The notes: generated by a model not told the origin, from the sequence alone. Counted from the first letter of the stretch, positions 44,995 through 55,280 are shown. The stretch is 64,000 nt of DNA from Lampropedia aestuarii (GCF_004803635.1 NZ_SSWX01000011.1:62001-126000), one strand, 5' to 3'. Program-made: numbers and translations.

Positions 44995-46158
44995 TCACAG
45001 GCCATAAGAGCCGGCATCGACTTTGGAGAACACCTCATTCCAGTAGACCTCAGCCAACTCCTCGCGGCTGCCCACGTCCTGCACCAGCAGTACCCATTTC
45101 TCCAGTACTGGGCGAAACTGCGCAAGCATTTCGTCGCCGCGTTGCACGCCATGGGTTTTGGCGAAATACTCGACAATGGTTTGCATGTCCTGCCGGGCAA
45201 AATCGCGGGTTTTTTGCAACAGCGCAGGATCGGCCTCGTGCACCTTGCCGCCGCGCTGGCGCACTTGCTCAAGGATTTCTTTCTCTCGCTGGTGGTAGAC
45301 GAACGGGATATAGGCTGGCATCACCGTACCGGCGCGCAGCAACACCTGGCGCTGCTCGGTGCTCAAGCCCTTCCAGACCTTGCTATTGACCTGTGTCACG
45401 CCAGTGCCGGCAAAAATGCCTCCCGGCACATCGACAGTGACATCAGACACCGCCTCAATCAGGCCCAAATTGGTCAGCTCAGGAATCGACACCACCACGC
45501 AATCGACCACGCCTTGTTTGAGCGCCTCCAAGGCCTCGTTCGAAGACATGGTCACCGGCTGCGCGCCCATTGCCCTGGCCCAGCGCGACCAATGGGAGCC
45601 GGCCACACGCAGGCGTTTGCCTTTGAGCTCTTGTTCATTGCGCACCGGCTTATTGCAGTTGAGGTAGTACGGTGAGCTGGCCGCAGGCCCGGTGAAGACC
45701 TGATTTTGCTGGGCGAATTCGGCCTGGCATTCAGGGCACTTGGTGAATACGAACTCCGATAGCGCGCCCACATAGGCCATGCCTTCGCGCCCGCGTACGC
45801 GCTCATCCATCGTCAACAGCTGCATTGAGGACTCAGCCAGCAAATTGAAGTGCGGATACTCGGCCGGAAAATACGGTGCCAGCAAATAGCCCATATCGGC
45901 CATGCCATCGCGCAGCCCGGCAGAGGTCTCGGCAAAATTCAGCAAGGACAGCGGATAGACCCGCACCTTCAAATCGCCCTTGCTCAAGTCTTTCACCGCC
46001 GCTGCATACGCCTGCCCGGCCTTGTCCGAATCCGAGCCCGATGGAAAGCCCATCGCATAGCGCAGGTCACGTGCCTCGGCAACACCTGCGCCTAGCAGCA
46101 ACGCGCCCACTACCGCGCAGGCCGTCAGCCCTTGCCACACCCTTCTGATCAGTTGCAT
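44995..46158 (-). CDS. TRAP transporter solute-binding protein (DctP type)
   Basis: A ~387-residue periplasmic binding protein. Seen: signal peptide ending GVAEARD, GLRDGMADMGYLLAPYFPAEYP, ELKGKRLRVAGSHWSRWARAMGAQPV, and SNEALEALKQGVVDCVVVSIPEL, the motif with which TRAP proteins shape the ligand site. The usual ligand-binding Arg is plausible in KRLRVAG. Ligand unknown; the neighbouring genes suggest an organic acid that enters CoA-linked catabolism. The gene is divergent from the thiolase. Confidence 0.93.
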   Translation of the reverse strand: MQLIRRVWQGLTACAVVGALLLGAGVAEARDLRYAMGFPSGSDSDKAGQAYAAAVKDLSKGDLKVRVYPLSLLNFAETSAGLRDGMADMGYLLAPYFPAEYPHFNLLAESSMQLLTMDERVRGREGMAYVGALSEFVFTKCPECQAEFAQQNQVFTGPAASSPYYLNCNKPVRNEQELKGKRLRVAGSHWSRWARAMGAQPVTMSSNEALEALKQGVVDCVVVSIPELTNLGLIEAVSDVTVDVPGGIFAGTGVTQVNSKVWKGLSTEQRQVLLRAGTVMPAYIPFVYHQREKEILEQVRQRGGKVHEADPALLQKTRDFARQDMQTIVEYFAKTHGVQRGDEMLAQFRPVLEKWVLLVQDVGSREELAEVYWNEVFSKVDAGSYGL

Positions 46159-46557
46159 TGCAGTCTCCACAGTGGTTTGGCAGCGGTCGCGCTACCGGTA
46201 CAGAAATGCGGTGCAAACCCGGTTCAAAGGCCTGCATTTGCCACCCCGCAATGGTTGGGCAGCAGCCGCTGTTTGGTCTTGTGTTTATTAGCTGGCCATG
46301 GACGGGTTTTCCCACATCAGCCCATTGCTGCGGCAGGCGGCAACTGGCAACTGAGGGCAAGCGCTTAGAGCATGTTCAAAGTCTCGACGCAGTCGCGCAA
46401 GGCACAAAAAAGAGGCAATACAAGACGCCCGCAGTCACCCATGGGACGGGTGAAGAGGCCCGGCGGGGAGATCATGCACACAGACAAAACACCTGTTACA
46501 GGGTGCACGCTATCTGCGCCACTCGCCGCTTAAACCCGCCCATTCCTAGGAGTTGCC
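46159..46557. other. Control region between divergent dctP and thiolase genes
   Basis: About 400 bp without a gene. It should contain promoters for both directions; none could be assigned firmly. AGGAGTTGCC in front of the thiolase ATG is a good ribosome-binding site. One copy of the dispersed ~20-bp repeat lies at 46364-46385. Confidence 0.45.
46364..46385. repeat. Copy of a short dispersed repeat (TTAGAGCATGTTCAAAGTC)
   Basis: Closely related to the copies at 43054-43074 and 63687-63728; located in the dctP/thiolase control region. Confidence 0.5.
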
Positions 46558-47742
46558 ATGAGAGAAGCCGTCATCGTATCCACTGCCCGCACGCCAATTG
46601 GCCGGGCCTATAAGGGCGCGTTCAACCACATCAAATCGCCCAGCCTGATGGCGCATGCGATCGAGCATGCAGTCAGCCGCGCCGGCATTGATGGCGCCGA
46701 AATTGACGACGCCGTGATTGGCTCGGTACTGACAGCCGGCACGGCCGGCATGAACCTGGCGCGCAATGCGCTGCTGGCTGCCGGCGTGCCGCAAACCGTG
46801 GCTGGCCAAACCATTGACCGCCAATGCGCATCAGGTTTGATGGCGATTGCCACCGCGGCCAAACAAATTGTCTGCGATGGCATGGAGGTAGTGTTGGCTG
46901 GTGGCCAGGAAAATATTTCTGCGGTGCAAAACGCGTATATGCAGTGGGTTGCCAAAGAGGCCGATCCCGCCGTGATCGCCAAGGCCCCGCATGCCTATAT
47001 GCCGATGCTGCAAACAGCCGAGTTTGTGGCCAAAAAATACGGCATCAGCCGCGATGCGCAGGACGAATACGCCCTGCAGTCGCAGCTGCGCACGGCTGCT
47101 GCGCAGCAAGCAGGCCGCCTGGATGCAGAAATCGTCGCCATCACCACGCAAATGGCTGTGACCGACAAGGCCAGCGGAGACGTCAGCTTGCAGGAAGTCA
47201 CGCTCAGCCGTGACGAAGGCAATCGCCCAGATACCACACTGGCCGGCCTGCAAAGCCTCAAGCCGGTACTCGAAGGCGGCGTAATCACCGCCGGCAATGC
47301 CAGCCAACTCTCTGATGGCGCCAGCGCCAGCGTGCTGATGGAGCGTGCGCTGGCCGAGAAACGCGGTCTGACACCATTGGGCCTGTACCGCGGCATGGCC
47401 GTGGCAGGCTGCGCACCAGAAGAAATGGGCATTGGCCCGGTCTATGCGATCCCTAAGCTGCTCAAACAGCACGGCCTGGGCGTGCAGGACATTGGCCTGT
47501 GGGAGTTGAACGAAGCCTTTGCCTGCCAGGCGCTGTACTGCCGCGACCATCTGGGCATTGACCCGGAGCGCTACAACGTCAATGGTGGCGGCATCTCGAT
47601 TGGCCACCCCTATGGCATGACTGGTGCACGCCTGGTGGGCCATGCACTGATCGAGGGCAAGCGCCGGGGCGTGCAATACGTGGTCGTGACGATGTGCATT
47701 GGCGGCGGCATGGGCGCAGCTGGCCTGTTTGAAGTGCTGTAA
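46558..47742 (+). CDS. Acetyl-CoA acyltransferase (thiolase)
   Basis: A 394-residue thiolase cleaving a 3-oxoacyl-CoA with CoA (or condensing acetyl-CoA). Seen: nucleophile C90 in DRQCASG, the [17 protein letters not shown] block with the active-site His, and the second Cys in [13 protein letters not shown]. The N-terminal [16 protein letters not shown] is typical of degradative thiolases. Transcribed alone on the plus strand, divergent from the TRAP operon, in a region of acyl-CoA catabolic genes. Confidence 0.95.
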   Translation: MREAVIVSTARTPIGRAYKGAFNHIKSPSLMAHAIEHAVSRAGIDGAEIDDAVIGSVLTAGTAGMNLARNALLAAGVPQTVAGQTIDRQCASGLMAIATAAKQIVCDGMEVVLAGGQENISAVQNAYMQWVAKEADPAVIAKAPHAYMPMLQTAEFVAKKYGISRDAQDEYALQSQLRTAAAQQAGRLDAEIVAITTQMAVTDKASGDVSLQEVTLSRDEGNRPDTTLAGLQSLKPVLEGGVITAGNASQLSDGASASVLMERALAEKRGLTPLGLYRGMAVAGCAPEEMGIGPVYAIPKLLKQHGLGVQDIGLWELNEAFACQALYCRDHLGIDPERYNVNGGGISIGHPYGMTGARLVGHALIEGKRRGVQYVVVTMCIGGGMGAAGLFEVL

Positions 47743-48047
47743 ACACGTATTCTGGTGCTGCAGATAAATCGGTTGCTGCCGGTCGAGCGGCCTTGGCTCA
47801 AGCCTTGATCAGCCGCTTGGCGGCGTTCGGCCAGGCATTGGAGCAGGCACTGTTTTGGCCCAGTACTTTGTCAAGCAAGCACCGTGAAGCAGTGGCGCAG
47901 TTGCAAGCCGTAAGGCGAGTTAAAACGCAGCGTAACCCGCCATTGTTGATGAAGCAGCCAGCTTGCTTTGTTGCACAAACCGGCAGGTCTCGACCCGCAC
48001 TACGTCACCAGATCACGTTCAAATGGCAAAGGGCTGCTGGCAGGCCC
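47743..48047. other. Gene-free region between thiolase and acyl-CoA ligase
   Basis: About 300 bp between two convergent genes. A frame with QALISRLAAFGQALEQAL is open but has no recognisable identity. TTTGTTGCACAAACC near 47966 resembles sequence near some insertion-sequence ends, but no transposase trace is present. Confidence 0.35.
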
Positions 48048-49625
48048 TCAGCCCTCTCGCAGCTTGTATTTGAGGATTTTGCCCGTGGCATTGCGCGGCA
48101 GCGCGTCAACAATGCGCAAGTGCTTGGGAATTTTGTAACGCGCCAAATGCAAGCTGGCAAACTCGCGCAATGCTTCCAACTCCAGTTCAGCACCGGGCTT
48201 GAGTGCGACCACGGCCACCACGGCCTCGCCCCATTGCGGATCGGGCACGCCAATCACCGCCACTTCGGACACCGCAGGGTGGCCAAACAGCACACTCTCA
48301 ACTTCCGCCGGGTAGACGTTTTCGCCGCCGGTGATGACCATGTCTTTGACGCGGTCGCAAATGTAGTAGAAGCCCTGCTCGTCAAAATAGCCGACATCGC
48401 CGGTGCGAAACCAGTGCTGGCCATCAATCGCTGCCTGCGTCGCCTCGGCCTGGTTCCAGTAGCCACGCGTGATATTCATGCCGCGCACACAGACCTCACC
48501 GCGCTCCTGGGCCACGGTCACCGGCTGCCCTGCACTGTCCATGATGCAGACTTCGGTCAACAGCGGAGGCACACCAACCGAGCCGATCTTGCGGCTCGAC
48601 CATTCATTGGACAAGGCGGTGGCCATCGCCGCCGTTTCGGTCAGGCCATAGCCTTGCTGCACCAAAATGCCGCGCTCGGCCAGCAAATGCAGCAAGGGCT
48701 CTGGGCACGGTGCGCCACCGCACATCACATAGCGCAGCGTGCTGGTATCTGCAGCGGCAAAATCGGCGTGCTGGGTCATGAACAACAGCATCGCCGGCAC
48801 GGCAAACAAGGTGGTGACGCGGTACTGCGCAATATCACGCAAAGCCGCAGCCGGATCGAAGCTGCGGTGCAAGACCATGTGCGCGCCCTTGAGGAAATTC
48901 GTCAGCGCCAGCACATTCAGAGCCCCGATGTGGAACACCGGCGCGCTGGTCAGCAAAACGTCGTCAGGCCGCACGTCCAGCATCACCAATTCGTTCACAT
49001 GGTTCCACCAGAAGTTGCCCACAGTCAGCATCGCGCCCTTGGGCTTGCCGGTCGTGCCCGAGGTGTACATGATGGCGGCCACATCGTCCTGGTGCAGCGC
49101 CACCGCCTGCGCCACCGGTGTGCTGCAGGCCATGGCCTGCGCCAGATCAGGCCAGCGTGCCGCATCACTGGTCTGGCCATGCGCGCACCAATAGCGCTGG
49201 CAGACCAGACGCTCGCGCACCGGGTCCAGCACAGCCAGGTGCTCGGCATCGGCCAGCAGCGTGTGCACGCCCGCATCGTTCAGGATGTACTCGAATTCCG
49301 GCCCAGTAAGGCGAAAATTCAAAGGCACAAAAATCGCACCCAGTTTGGAGCAGGCAAACAAAGCCACGAAAAACATCGGGTGGTTAAACCCCAGATAGGC
49401 CACACGGCTGCCTTTGCCAATGCCACCGGATTGCAAGACCCCCGCCAGCTGGTCGATCTGCAGCAGCATGTCGGCGTAGCTCAAGGTGTGCCCGGCAAAG
49501 GTGATGGCCGGGCGCTGGCCATCGCGCGCAGCGCGTTCGGTAAACCATTGGCCCATGCTGATTCTGGGCGCAGGCGCGCCCACGCCCCCAAACCCATCGG
49601 CTGGCAGCGACTGTGTGGTGCTCAT
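48048..49625 (-). CDS. Acyl-CoA synthetase (AMP-binding ligase)
   Basis: A 525-residue ligase forming acyl-CoA from acid, ATP and CoA. Seen: P-loop-like MYTSGTTGKPKGAML, FAVPAMLLF, QGYGLTETAAMATAL, the TGDVGYFDEQGF hinge region and catalytic Lys in NATGKILKYKLRE. Medium/long or branched-chain acid is likely. It is the last gene of a ten-kilobase minus-strand operon (58 bp after the enoyl-CoA hydratase) and probably activates the substrate of that pathway. Confidence 0.93.
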   Translation of the reverse strand: MSTTQSLPADGFGGVGAPAPRISMGQWFTERAARDGQRPAITFAGHTLSYADMLLQIDQLAGVLQSGGIGKGSRVAYLGFNHPMFFVALFACSKLGAIFVPLNFRLTGPEFEYILNDAGVHTLLADAEHLAVLDPVRERLVCQRYWCAHGQTSDAARWPDLAQAMACSTPVAQAVALHQDDVAAIMYTSGTTGKPKGAMLTVGNFWWNHVNELVMLDVRPDDVLLTSAPVFHIGALNVLALTNFLKGAHMVLHRSFDPAAALRDIAQYRVTTLFAVPAMLLFMTQHADFAAADTSTLRYVMCGGAPCPEPLLHLLAERGILVQQGYGLTETAAMATALSNEWSSRKIGSVGVPPLLTEVCIMDSAGQPVTVAQERGEVCVRGMNITRGYWNQAEATQAAIDGQHWFRTGDVGYFDEQGFYYICDRVKDMVITGGENVYPAEVESVLFGHPAVSEVAVIGVPDPQWGEAVVAVVALKPGAELELEALREFASLHLARYKIPKHLRIVDALPRNATGKILKYKLREG

Positions 49626-49683
49626 GTCTTGTCTCCTGTTTTTTTGTAGGCTCCAACCTGCGAGGTTGGCTGTGCTTTAACGC

Positions 49684-50463
49684 TTAACGGCCAGTCCAGA
49701 CGGGCTTGCGCCGCTCGTTGAATGCCGCCAGTCCCTCCTTGGCATCCTCGGTCATCGCCAGCAAGGCGATCTGGCTCTCGGTGTAGGCAATCGCCTGGTC
49801 AAATGACATGGCCTCGATTGCTCGCATCGCGTATTTGCCGCGCCGAATGGCTGTTGGCGACTTGTCACTCAAGCGGCCGAGCAACCAGTCGACTTTGGCA
49901 TCCAGCGCGTCGGCTGGCACAACGTGGTTGAGCAAGCCCCACTGCAAGGCCTCTTGCGCGCTCAAAGGCTCGCCGGTCAGCGCCCATTCGCGCATGATGC
50001 GCCGGGGCACCAGCTCTTGCAGCAGGCTCAGGACCTGCATCGGAAACACCCCGACCTTGACCTCAGGCAGGCCCAGCACGACATGCTCGGCCGCCACGGC
50101 CAGATCGGCCATGCACAGCAAGCCCATGCCACCGGCCATGCACGCGCCATTGAGCCGCGCCACAATAGGCAAAGTGGCGTTGTGCGCATCGCGCATCAGA
50201 TCCGCATAATCCACGCTGGGTTTGGCAAAGTCAAAACTGAACCCCTTGCCGGGCTGCAAATCGCCGCCGGCGCAAAATGCTTTATCGCCAGCGCCGGTCA
50301 ACACAATGGCACGAACCTCGTGGTCGGCATGGGCCTGGCGCAAGCCCTCGCGCATCAGCGCGATCACACCAGCGTGCAAGGCATTGCGCTTGTCAGGGCG
50401 GTTGATGGTGATCCAGAATGCGCTGCCGCGCTTGTCCAACAAGACTTCAGGGGTATCGCTCAT
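49684..50463 (-). CDS. Enoyl-CoA hydratase/isomerase family protein
   Basis: A 259-residue crotonase-fold protein. Seen: INRPDKRNALHAGVI, VLTGAGDKAFCAGGDLQPGKG (oxyanion hole), and NGACMAGGMGLLCMADLAVAAEHVVLGLPEVKVGVFP. In the position of the first catalytic Glu the segment MQVLSLLQELVP is unusual; the second Glu (PEVKVG) is present. In a carboxylase-containing pathway it would hydrate the carboxylated enoyl-CoA, like AtuE or LiuC. It lies 25 bp downstream of the carboxylase alpha gene. Confidence 0.92.
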   Translation of the reverse strand: MSDTPEVLLDKRGSAFWITINRPDKRNALHAGVIALMREGLRQAHADHEVRAIVLTGAGDKAFCAGGDLQPGKGFSFDFAKPSVDYADLMRDAHNATLPIVARLNGACMAGGMGLLCMADLAVAAEHVVLGLPEVKVGVFPMQVLSLLQELVPRRIMREWALTGEPLSAQEALQWGLLNHVVPADALDAKVDWLLGRLSDKSPTAIRRGKYAMRAIEAMSFDQAIAYTESQIALLAMTEDAKEGLAAFNERRKPVWTGR

Positions 50464-50488
50464 CAGGTGTCTCCTTATAGGGATGCGG

Positions 50489-52474
50489 TCAACTGACAGC
50501 CGCGGCCTCAATCTCGGCCAGCACACGGCGGGCCGTGACCTGCTCACCCACGCCCACGCTGAGGGTGGCGACGCGGCCCGCAACAGCAGCCAGGTGCACA
50601 TGCTCCATCTTCATGGCCTCCAAGGTGACCAGCGGCTGGCCAGCCTCGACCTGCTCGCCCTCGGCCACCAGCACGGCCACCACGCGGCCATTCATCGACG
50701 CACGCACCTTGCCGTCGCCAGCGCTCTCACCCGCACGCTCGGTGGCGCTTCGGGTCAAATCACGCACCGCCAGTGGCTGGCCGGCATAGTGCAGGTACAG
50801 CTGCTGGCCTTGGCGCGCGTAGGCCGCGCGCTCGACCACGCCATCGAGCAAGACCCGCACGCCATGCGGGGCCAGCTCCAGCCACTCAATCTGGTGCTGC
50901 TGGCCTTGCGACACGACCGTATAGCGCTGTGCGGCCGTTTGGGTCAACTGCACGGTCTGGCGCTGGCCACCGGCCTCCAAGACCAAGCTCACTGGCAGGC
51001 GGTGGGCCAGGCGGCGCAGCAAGGGCGCCACCGGCTCGACGGCCGTGGTTTCAAACAGCAAGGCCGCTGCCAATGCCAGCGCACGCTGCTGGGCGGCCTC
51101 ATCGCGCTGCAGCAGGCTGGCCAACTGCTCGCCCACAAACGCGGTGCTCGCCTGGCCTGCGGCAAACACCGAATCACGCAGGCAAGCACTCAAAAACACC
51201 TGATTGGTCGTCACCCCCAGGGCCACGGTCTCACGCAAGCCTTGCAACAAACGGCGCCTGGCCTCGTCGCGGTTGGTGCCGTGGGCAATGATTTTGGCCA
51301 CCATCGAGTCGTAAAACGGCGGGATCTCTGCGCCGCTGAACAGCGCGTGTTCGACCCGCACCCCACCCGGCTCACGCCACAGTTGCAGGCGGCCGCTTTG
51401 CGGCATAAAACCGGCATCGACGTCTTCCGCGCACAGGCGCACTTCAATCGCATGGCCGTGAAAACGCACATCGGCTTGCTGCAGCGGCAAGGGCTCACCA
51501 GCGGCCACGCGCAGCTGCAACTCCACCAGATCCAGGCCAGTGATGGCCTCGGTCACCGGGTGCTCAACCTGCAAGCGGGTGTTCATCTCCATGAAGTAGT
51601 ACTGGCCTTGGCTGTCGAGCAAAAACTCCAAGGTACCTGCGCCTTCGTAGCCAATCGCTTTGACCGCGGCCACGGCGGTGGCGCCCATGCGCTCGCGCAA
51701 GGCCGCATCCACGGCTGGCGACGGTGCCTCTTCGACCACTTTTTGGTGGCGGCGCTGCACCGAGCAATCGCGCTCGCCCAGGTGGATGGCATGGCCGTAA
51801 CGGTCGGCAAAGACCTGGATTTCAATATGGCGCGGCTGTACTATGGCCCGCTCCAGAATCACCTCGGCATCGCCAAAAGCGTTCAGCGCCTCGGACTGCG
51901 CGCTGCGCAGCAAGTCGGGGAATTCGCTGGCGCTGCTCACCAGGCGCATGCCGCGCCCGCCGCCGCCTGCTGTGGCCTTGATCATCACCGGAAAGCCAAT
52001 GCGCTCGGCCTCAGCCAGCAAGCGCTGCGCGCTTTGGTCTGCACCCTGGTAGCCGGGGATGCAGGGCACGCCCGCATCCATCATCAGTTGCTTGGCGCCG
52101 GCCTTGTGGCCCATTGCAACAATCGACTCTGGTGAGGGGCCGATAAAAACCAGCCCGGCATCGCGGCAAGCGCGGGCAAAGTCCTGGTTTTCGGCCAGGA
52201 AGCCATAGCCTGGGTGGATGGCATCGGCACCGACTTGGCGCGCCGCGTCAATCACCGCGTCAATGCACAAATAGCTTTGCGCTGGCAAAGGCTCGCCAAT
52301 GCAGACGGCCTGGTCGGCCTCTTGCACATGGCGCGCATGCTGGTCAGCCGTCGAGTACACGGCCACTGTCTGGTAGCCCAGCGCCCGGGCTGAACGGATC
52401 ACGCGCAGCGCAATCTCACCCCGGTTGGCGATCAGAATTTTGGTAAATGGTGTGGCTTGGGTCATGGTGCTCAA
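50489..52474 (-). CDS. Acyl-CoA carboxylase alpha subunit (biotin carboxylase + biotin carrier)
   Basis: A 661-residue subunit of a methylcrotonyl/geranyl/propionyl-CoA-type carboxylase. Seen: biotin carboxylase domain with ILIANRGEIALRVIR, HPGYGFLAEN, the ATP-grasp GGGGRGMRLV, MNTRLQVEHPVTE, a BT-like linker, and the biotinyl Lys622 in LEAMKMEH. Together with the beta subunit encoded two genes upstream it adds CO2 to an acyl-CoA. Its start overlaps the stop of the acyl-CoA dehydrogenase gene (ATGA). The closest pathway roles are AtuF and LiuD. Confidence 0.95.
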   Translation of the reverse strand: MSTMTQATPFTKILIANRGEIALRVIRSARALGYQTVAVYSTADQHARHVQEADQAVCIGEPLPAQSYLCIDAVIDAARQVGADAIHPGYGFLAENQDFARACRDAGLVFIGPSPESIVAMGHKAGAKQLMMDAGVPCIPGYQGADQSAQRLLAEAERIGFPVMIKATAGGGGRGMRLVSSASEFPDLLRSAQSEALNAFGDAEVILERAIVQPRHIEIQVFADRYGHAIHLGERDCSVQRRHQKVVEEAPSPAVDAALRERMGATAVAAVKAIGYEGAGTLEFLLDSQGQYYFMEMNTRLQVEHPVTEAITGLDLVELQLRVAAGEPLPLQQADVRFHGHAIEVRLCAEDVDAGFMPQSGRLQLWREPGGVRVEHALFSGAEIPPFYDSMVAKIIAHGTNRDEARRRLLQGLRETVALGVTTNQVFLSACLRDSVFAAGQASTAFVGEQLASLLQRDEAAQQRALALAAALLFETTAVEPVAPLLRRLAHRLPVSLVLEAGGQRQTVQLTQTAAQRYTVVSQGQQHQIEWLELAPHGVRVLLDGVVERAAYARQGQQLYLHYAGQPLAVRDLTRSATERAGESAGDGKVRASMNGRVVAVLVAEGEQVEAGQPLVTLEAMKMEHVHLAAVAGRVATLSVGVGEQVTARRVLAEIEAAAVS

Positions 52475-53628
52475 GGGGTGTTCTTAGGGAAGATGCCCAT
52501 GTTTTTGGACAGGATTTGCAGCATCACTTCGTCCGCGCCGCCGCCAATCGAAGTCAGACGCATGTCGCGGTACAGGCGCGAGATCAGGCTGTCTTTGACA
52601 TAGCCCATGCCGCCCCAATACTGCAGGCAGCTGTCGGTCACCAGGCGCGCCAAGCGTCCGACTTTGAACTTCGCCACCGTGGCCAGATAGGTTGCATCTT
52701 CGCCGCGCACCACCATCTCCACGCCCTTCCAGTTCAGCGCGCGCACGGCCTCGACCTCGGCTTGCAACTCGGCGAGCTTGAAATACACGACTTGCTGGTC
52801 CAGTAGCGGCTTGCCAAACACTTGCCTCTCTCGCGTGTAGCCGATGGTGATGTCGATCGCGCGTTGGGCAAACGCGCAGGTGTTCAGCGCCCCCCATAGG
52901 CGCTCAAGCTGAAACTGCTCCATCTGGTAGATAAAGCCATGGCCCTCTTGGCCAATGCGGTAGCGCTGCGGCACGCGCACATCGTCAAAGAACAACTGCG
53001 CTGTGTCCGAGCTGTCCATGCCAATCTTGCGCAGCTTTTTGGCCACTTCTACGCCCTTGGTTTTCATCGGCACCACAATCAGCGACTTGTTCTTGTGCGC
53101 ACTGCCTTCGGAGGTATTGGCCAGCACGCAACAAAAATCAGCCTGCGTGCCATTGGTGGTCCACATTTTTCCGCCGTTGATGATGTAGTCGTCGCCGTCT
53201 TTGCGCGCCGTCGTGCGGATCGAGGCCACATCCGAACCACTGCCCACCTCGGACACCCCCAGGCAGCCGACGTACTCGCCCGCAATCGCAGGCGCTAAAA
53301 ATTCAGCGCGCAGCTCGGCGCTGCCGCGATGCGCCAAGGCAGGTGTGCACATATCGGTTTGCACGCCAATGGCCATCGGAATGCCGCCGCAATTGATCTG
53401 CGCCAGCTCTTCGGCCAGCACGGCTGCATACGAGTAGTCAAGCCCCATGCCGCCGTCTTCAACAGGCTTATTCAAGCCCAGCAAACCCAGCTGGCCCATT
53501 TGCGCAAAGACCTGGTGGGCGGGAAAGATTTCAGCCTCTTCCCACTCATCCACAAAAGGGTTGATTTGTTCGGCAATCCAACGGCGAATGGTCGCGCGCA
53601 GTTGTTCATGTTCAGTGGTTAATTGCAT
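52471..53628 (-). CDS. Acyl-CoA dehydrogenase
   Basis: A 385-residue FAD-dependent dehydrogenase introducing the alpha,beta double bond. Seen: LGVSEVGSGSDVASIRTTARKDGDDYIINGGKMWTTNG (FAD/substrate region), RQVFGKPLLDQQ, and the C-terminal QYWGGMGYVKDS.. RLYRD. The residue at the usual GGxGYxxE base position is Asp, a conservative change seen in some citronellyl/isovaleryl relatives. It lies between carboxylase beta and alpha, as atuD does between atuC and atuF-type genes. Confidence 0.94.
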   Translation of the reverse strand: MQLTTEHEQLRATIRRWIAEQINPFVDEWEEAEIFPAHQVFAQMGQLGLLGLNKPVEDGGMGLDYSYAAVLAEELAQINCGGIPMAIGVQTDMCTPALAHRGSAELRAEFLAPAIAGEYVGCLGVSEVGSGSDVASIRTTARKDGDDYIINGGKMWTTNGTQADFCCVLANTSEGSAHKNKSLIVVPMKTKGVEVAKKLRKIGMDSSDTAQLFFDDVRVPQRYRIGQEGHGFIYQMEQFQLERLWGALNTCAFAQRAIDITIGYTRERQVFGKPLLDQQVVYFKLAELQAEVEAVRALNWKGVEMVVRGEDATYLATVAKFKVGRLARLVTDSCLQYWGGMGYVKDSLISRLYRDMRLTSIGGGADEVMLQILSKNMGIFPKNTP

Positions 53629-53649
53629 AAAAAGAGTCTCCTTGAGGAT

Positions 53650-55269
53650 TTAAGGACGTGCGACCGAGAACTGCATCGCTTGCGGCGTGCGAGCCGCTTC
53701 TTCACGACAGATTGCCAGCACATTGGCCAGCACGGCGCGTGTATCACGCGGGTCAATGACGCCGTCATCGAGCAACTGGGCGCTGGTTGTGAACACGCTC
53801 ATCTGGCTGTCAAAGCGTTCGATGATGTTGCGCTTGAGTGCCTCGATCTTGGCCTCATCGACCTCGCCTTTGCGGCGCATTGCCGCCTCGGTGACGATGG
53901 CCATGGTCTGTGCGGCCTGCTCGCCCCCCATCACCGCCGTTTTGGCGTTGGGCCACGAGAAGCAAAAGCGCGGATGAAAGCCTCTCCCGCACATGCCATA
54001 GTTGCCCGCACCGAACGAGGCACCGCAATAAATCGTGATCTGCGGCACCGTGGCGTTGGTGACGGCCTGGATCATCTTCGAGCCATGTTTGATGATGCCG
54101 CCCTCTTCATAGGCGCGCCCCACCATGAAGCCGGTGGTGTTGTTCAAATACAGAATCGGTGTGCGCGACTGGCAGCAGGCCTGGATGAAATGCGTGGCCT
54201 TGGTCGCGCCAGCCGGGTCAATCGGGCCGTTGTTGGTGATCACGCCGACCGGCCAGCCTTCAATTTTCAGGTGGCCGCAGACCGTGGCGCTGCCGTAGTT
54301 TTCGCCAAACTCCAGAAATTCGGAGTCATCGGCAATGCGCGCGATCACCTCTTTCATATCGACTGGGCGCTTGTGGTCGCTGGGCATGATGCCCAGCAGC
54401 TCTTCGGCGTCATAGCGCGGCGGTAAAAAATGGCGCGGTGCGGTGCTGGCCGACTCACGGCCCCAGTCGATCTGCGCCAGCACCTCGCGGGCAATGCGCA
54501 AGGCATCGCGGTCATCCTCGGCCAAATAGTCACCCAGGCCAGAAATGCTCGCATGCATGGCCGCCCCGCCAAGCTCTTCCTCGGTCGCGATCTCGCCGGT
54601 TGCAGCTTTGAGCAACGGCGGGCCAGCCAGAAAGGCCCGCGAGCGCCCACGCACCAAGATAATGTAGTCCGACAAACCAGTCTGGTAGGCGCCTCCGGCA
54701 GTGGATGAGCCATGCGTGACTGTCACCACCGGCAGCCCTGCAGCCGAGAGGCGCGCGAGGTTGCGAAACGAACTGCCACCATGCACAAAGTCTTCAACAC
54801 GGTAGGCCATCAGGTTCGCGCCTGCGCTCTCGACCAGTTGCACATAAGGCAGCTTGTTCTCCAGTGCCAGCTCCTGTGCGCGCAGAATTTTGTTCAGGCC
54901 CATCGGCTGCAGTGCGCCAGCATCAATGCCCGAATCCGAGGCCAGCACCATGCAGCGCACGCCTGAGACGCAGCCAATGCCAGCGATCACGCCGCCTCCG
55001 GGCACGCTTTTGTCCAGATCCGGATTGTCCAGCCCCAGCCCCGCCAGGGTTGACAGCTCCATGAACGGTGCGCCCGGATCAAGCAGCAGCGACAAGCGCT
55101 CACGCGGCAGCATTTGCCCGCGTTTTTCAAAACGTTCGCGCGAGGCGGCTGATTTTTGCTGGGTGCGCTCCTCGTACATGCGCACGCGTGCCAGCAAGGC
55201 TTGCATGCTGTCACGGTTGCCCTGGAAGGCCTCGCTACTAACCGACAGGTTGGACTCGATGTATGTCAT
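53650..55269 (-). CDS. Acyl-CoA carboxylase beta subunit (carboxyltransferase)
   Basis: A 539-residue carboxyltransferase of the MCC/GCC/PCC-beta family. Seen: RERLSLLLDPGAPFMELS, the N-lobe LPYVQLVESAGANL, GSSTAGGAYQTGLSDYIILVRG, and the C-lobe TPILYLNNTTGFMVG and CGASFGAGNYGMCGRGF, with MGGEQAAQTM. These point to a methylcrotonyl- or geranyl-CoA type rather than acetyl-CoA. Start at the ATG giving MTYIESNLSV; it lacks a good ribosome-binding site and is preceded by four 10-bp repeats. Confidence 0.94.
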   Translation of the reverse strand: MTYIESNLSVSSEAFQGNRDSMQALLARVRMYEERTQQKSAASRERFEKRGQMLPRERLSLLLDPGAPFMELSTLAGLGLDNPDLDKSVPGGGVIAGIGCVSGVRCMVLASDSGIDAGALQPMGLNKILRAQELALENKLPYVQLVESAGANLMAYRVEDFVHGGSSFRNLARLSAAGLPVVTVTHGSSTAGGAYQTGLSDYIILVRGRSRAFLAGPPLLKAATGEIATEEELGGAAMHASISGLGDYLAEDDRDALRIAREVLAQIDWGRESASTAPRHFLPPRYDAEELLGIMPSDHKRPVDMKEVIARIADDSEFLEFGENYGSATVCGHLKIEGWPVGVITNNGPIDPAGATKATHFIQACCQSRTPILYLNNTTGFMVGRAYEEGGIIKHGSKMIQAVTNATVPQITIYCGASFGAGNYGMCGRGFHPRFCFSWPNAKTAVMGGEQAAQTMAIVTEAAMRRKGEVDEAKIEALKRNIIERFDSQMSVFTTSAQLLDDGVIDPRDTRAVLANVLAICREEAARTPQAMQFSVARP

Positions 55270-55280
55270 AAGTAAATCGC

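Noticed and set aside
47966-47981. TTTGTTGCACAAACC, similar to sequence near some insertion-sequence ends
   Set aside because: No partner repeat, target duplication or transposase trace nearby.
47793-49649. 618-codon plus-strand frame antisense to the acyl-CoA ligase
   Set aside because: Shadow of the ligase gene; His/Gln/Arg-rich translation without domains.
50222-52135. 637-codon plus-strand frame antisense to the carboxylase alpha gene
   Set aside because: Fully explained by codon bias of the conserved biotin carboxylase on the other strand.
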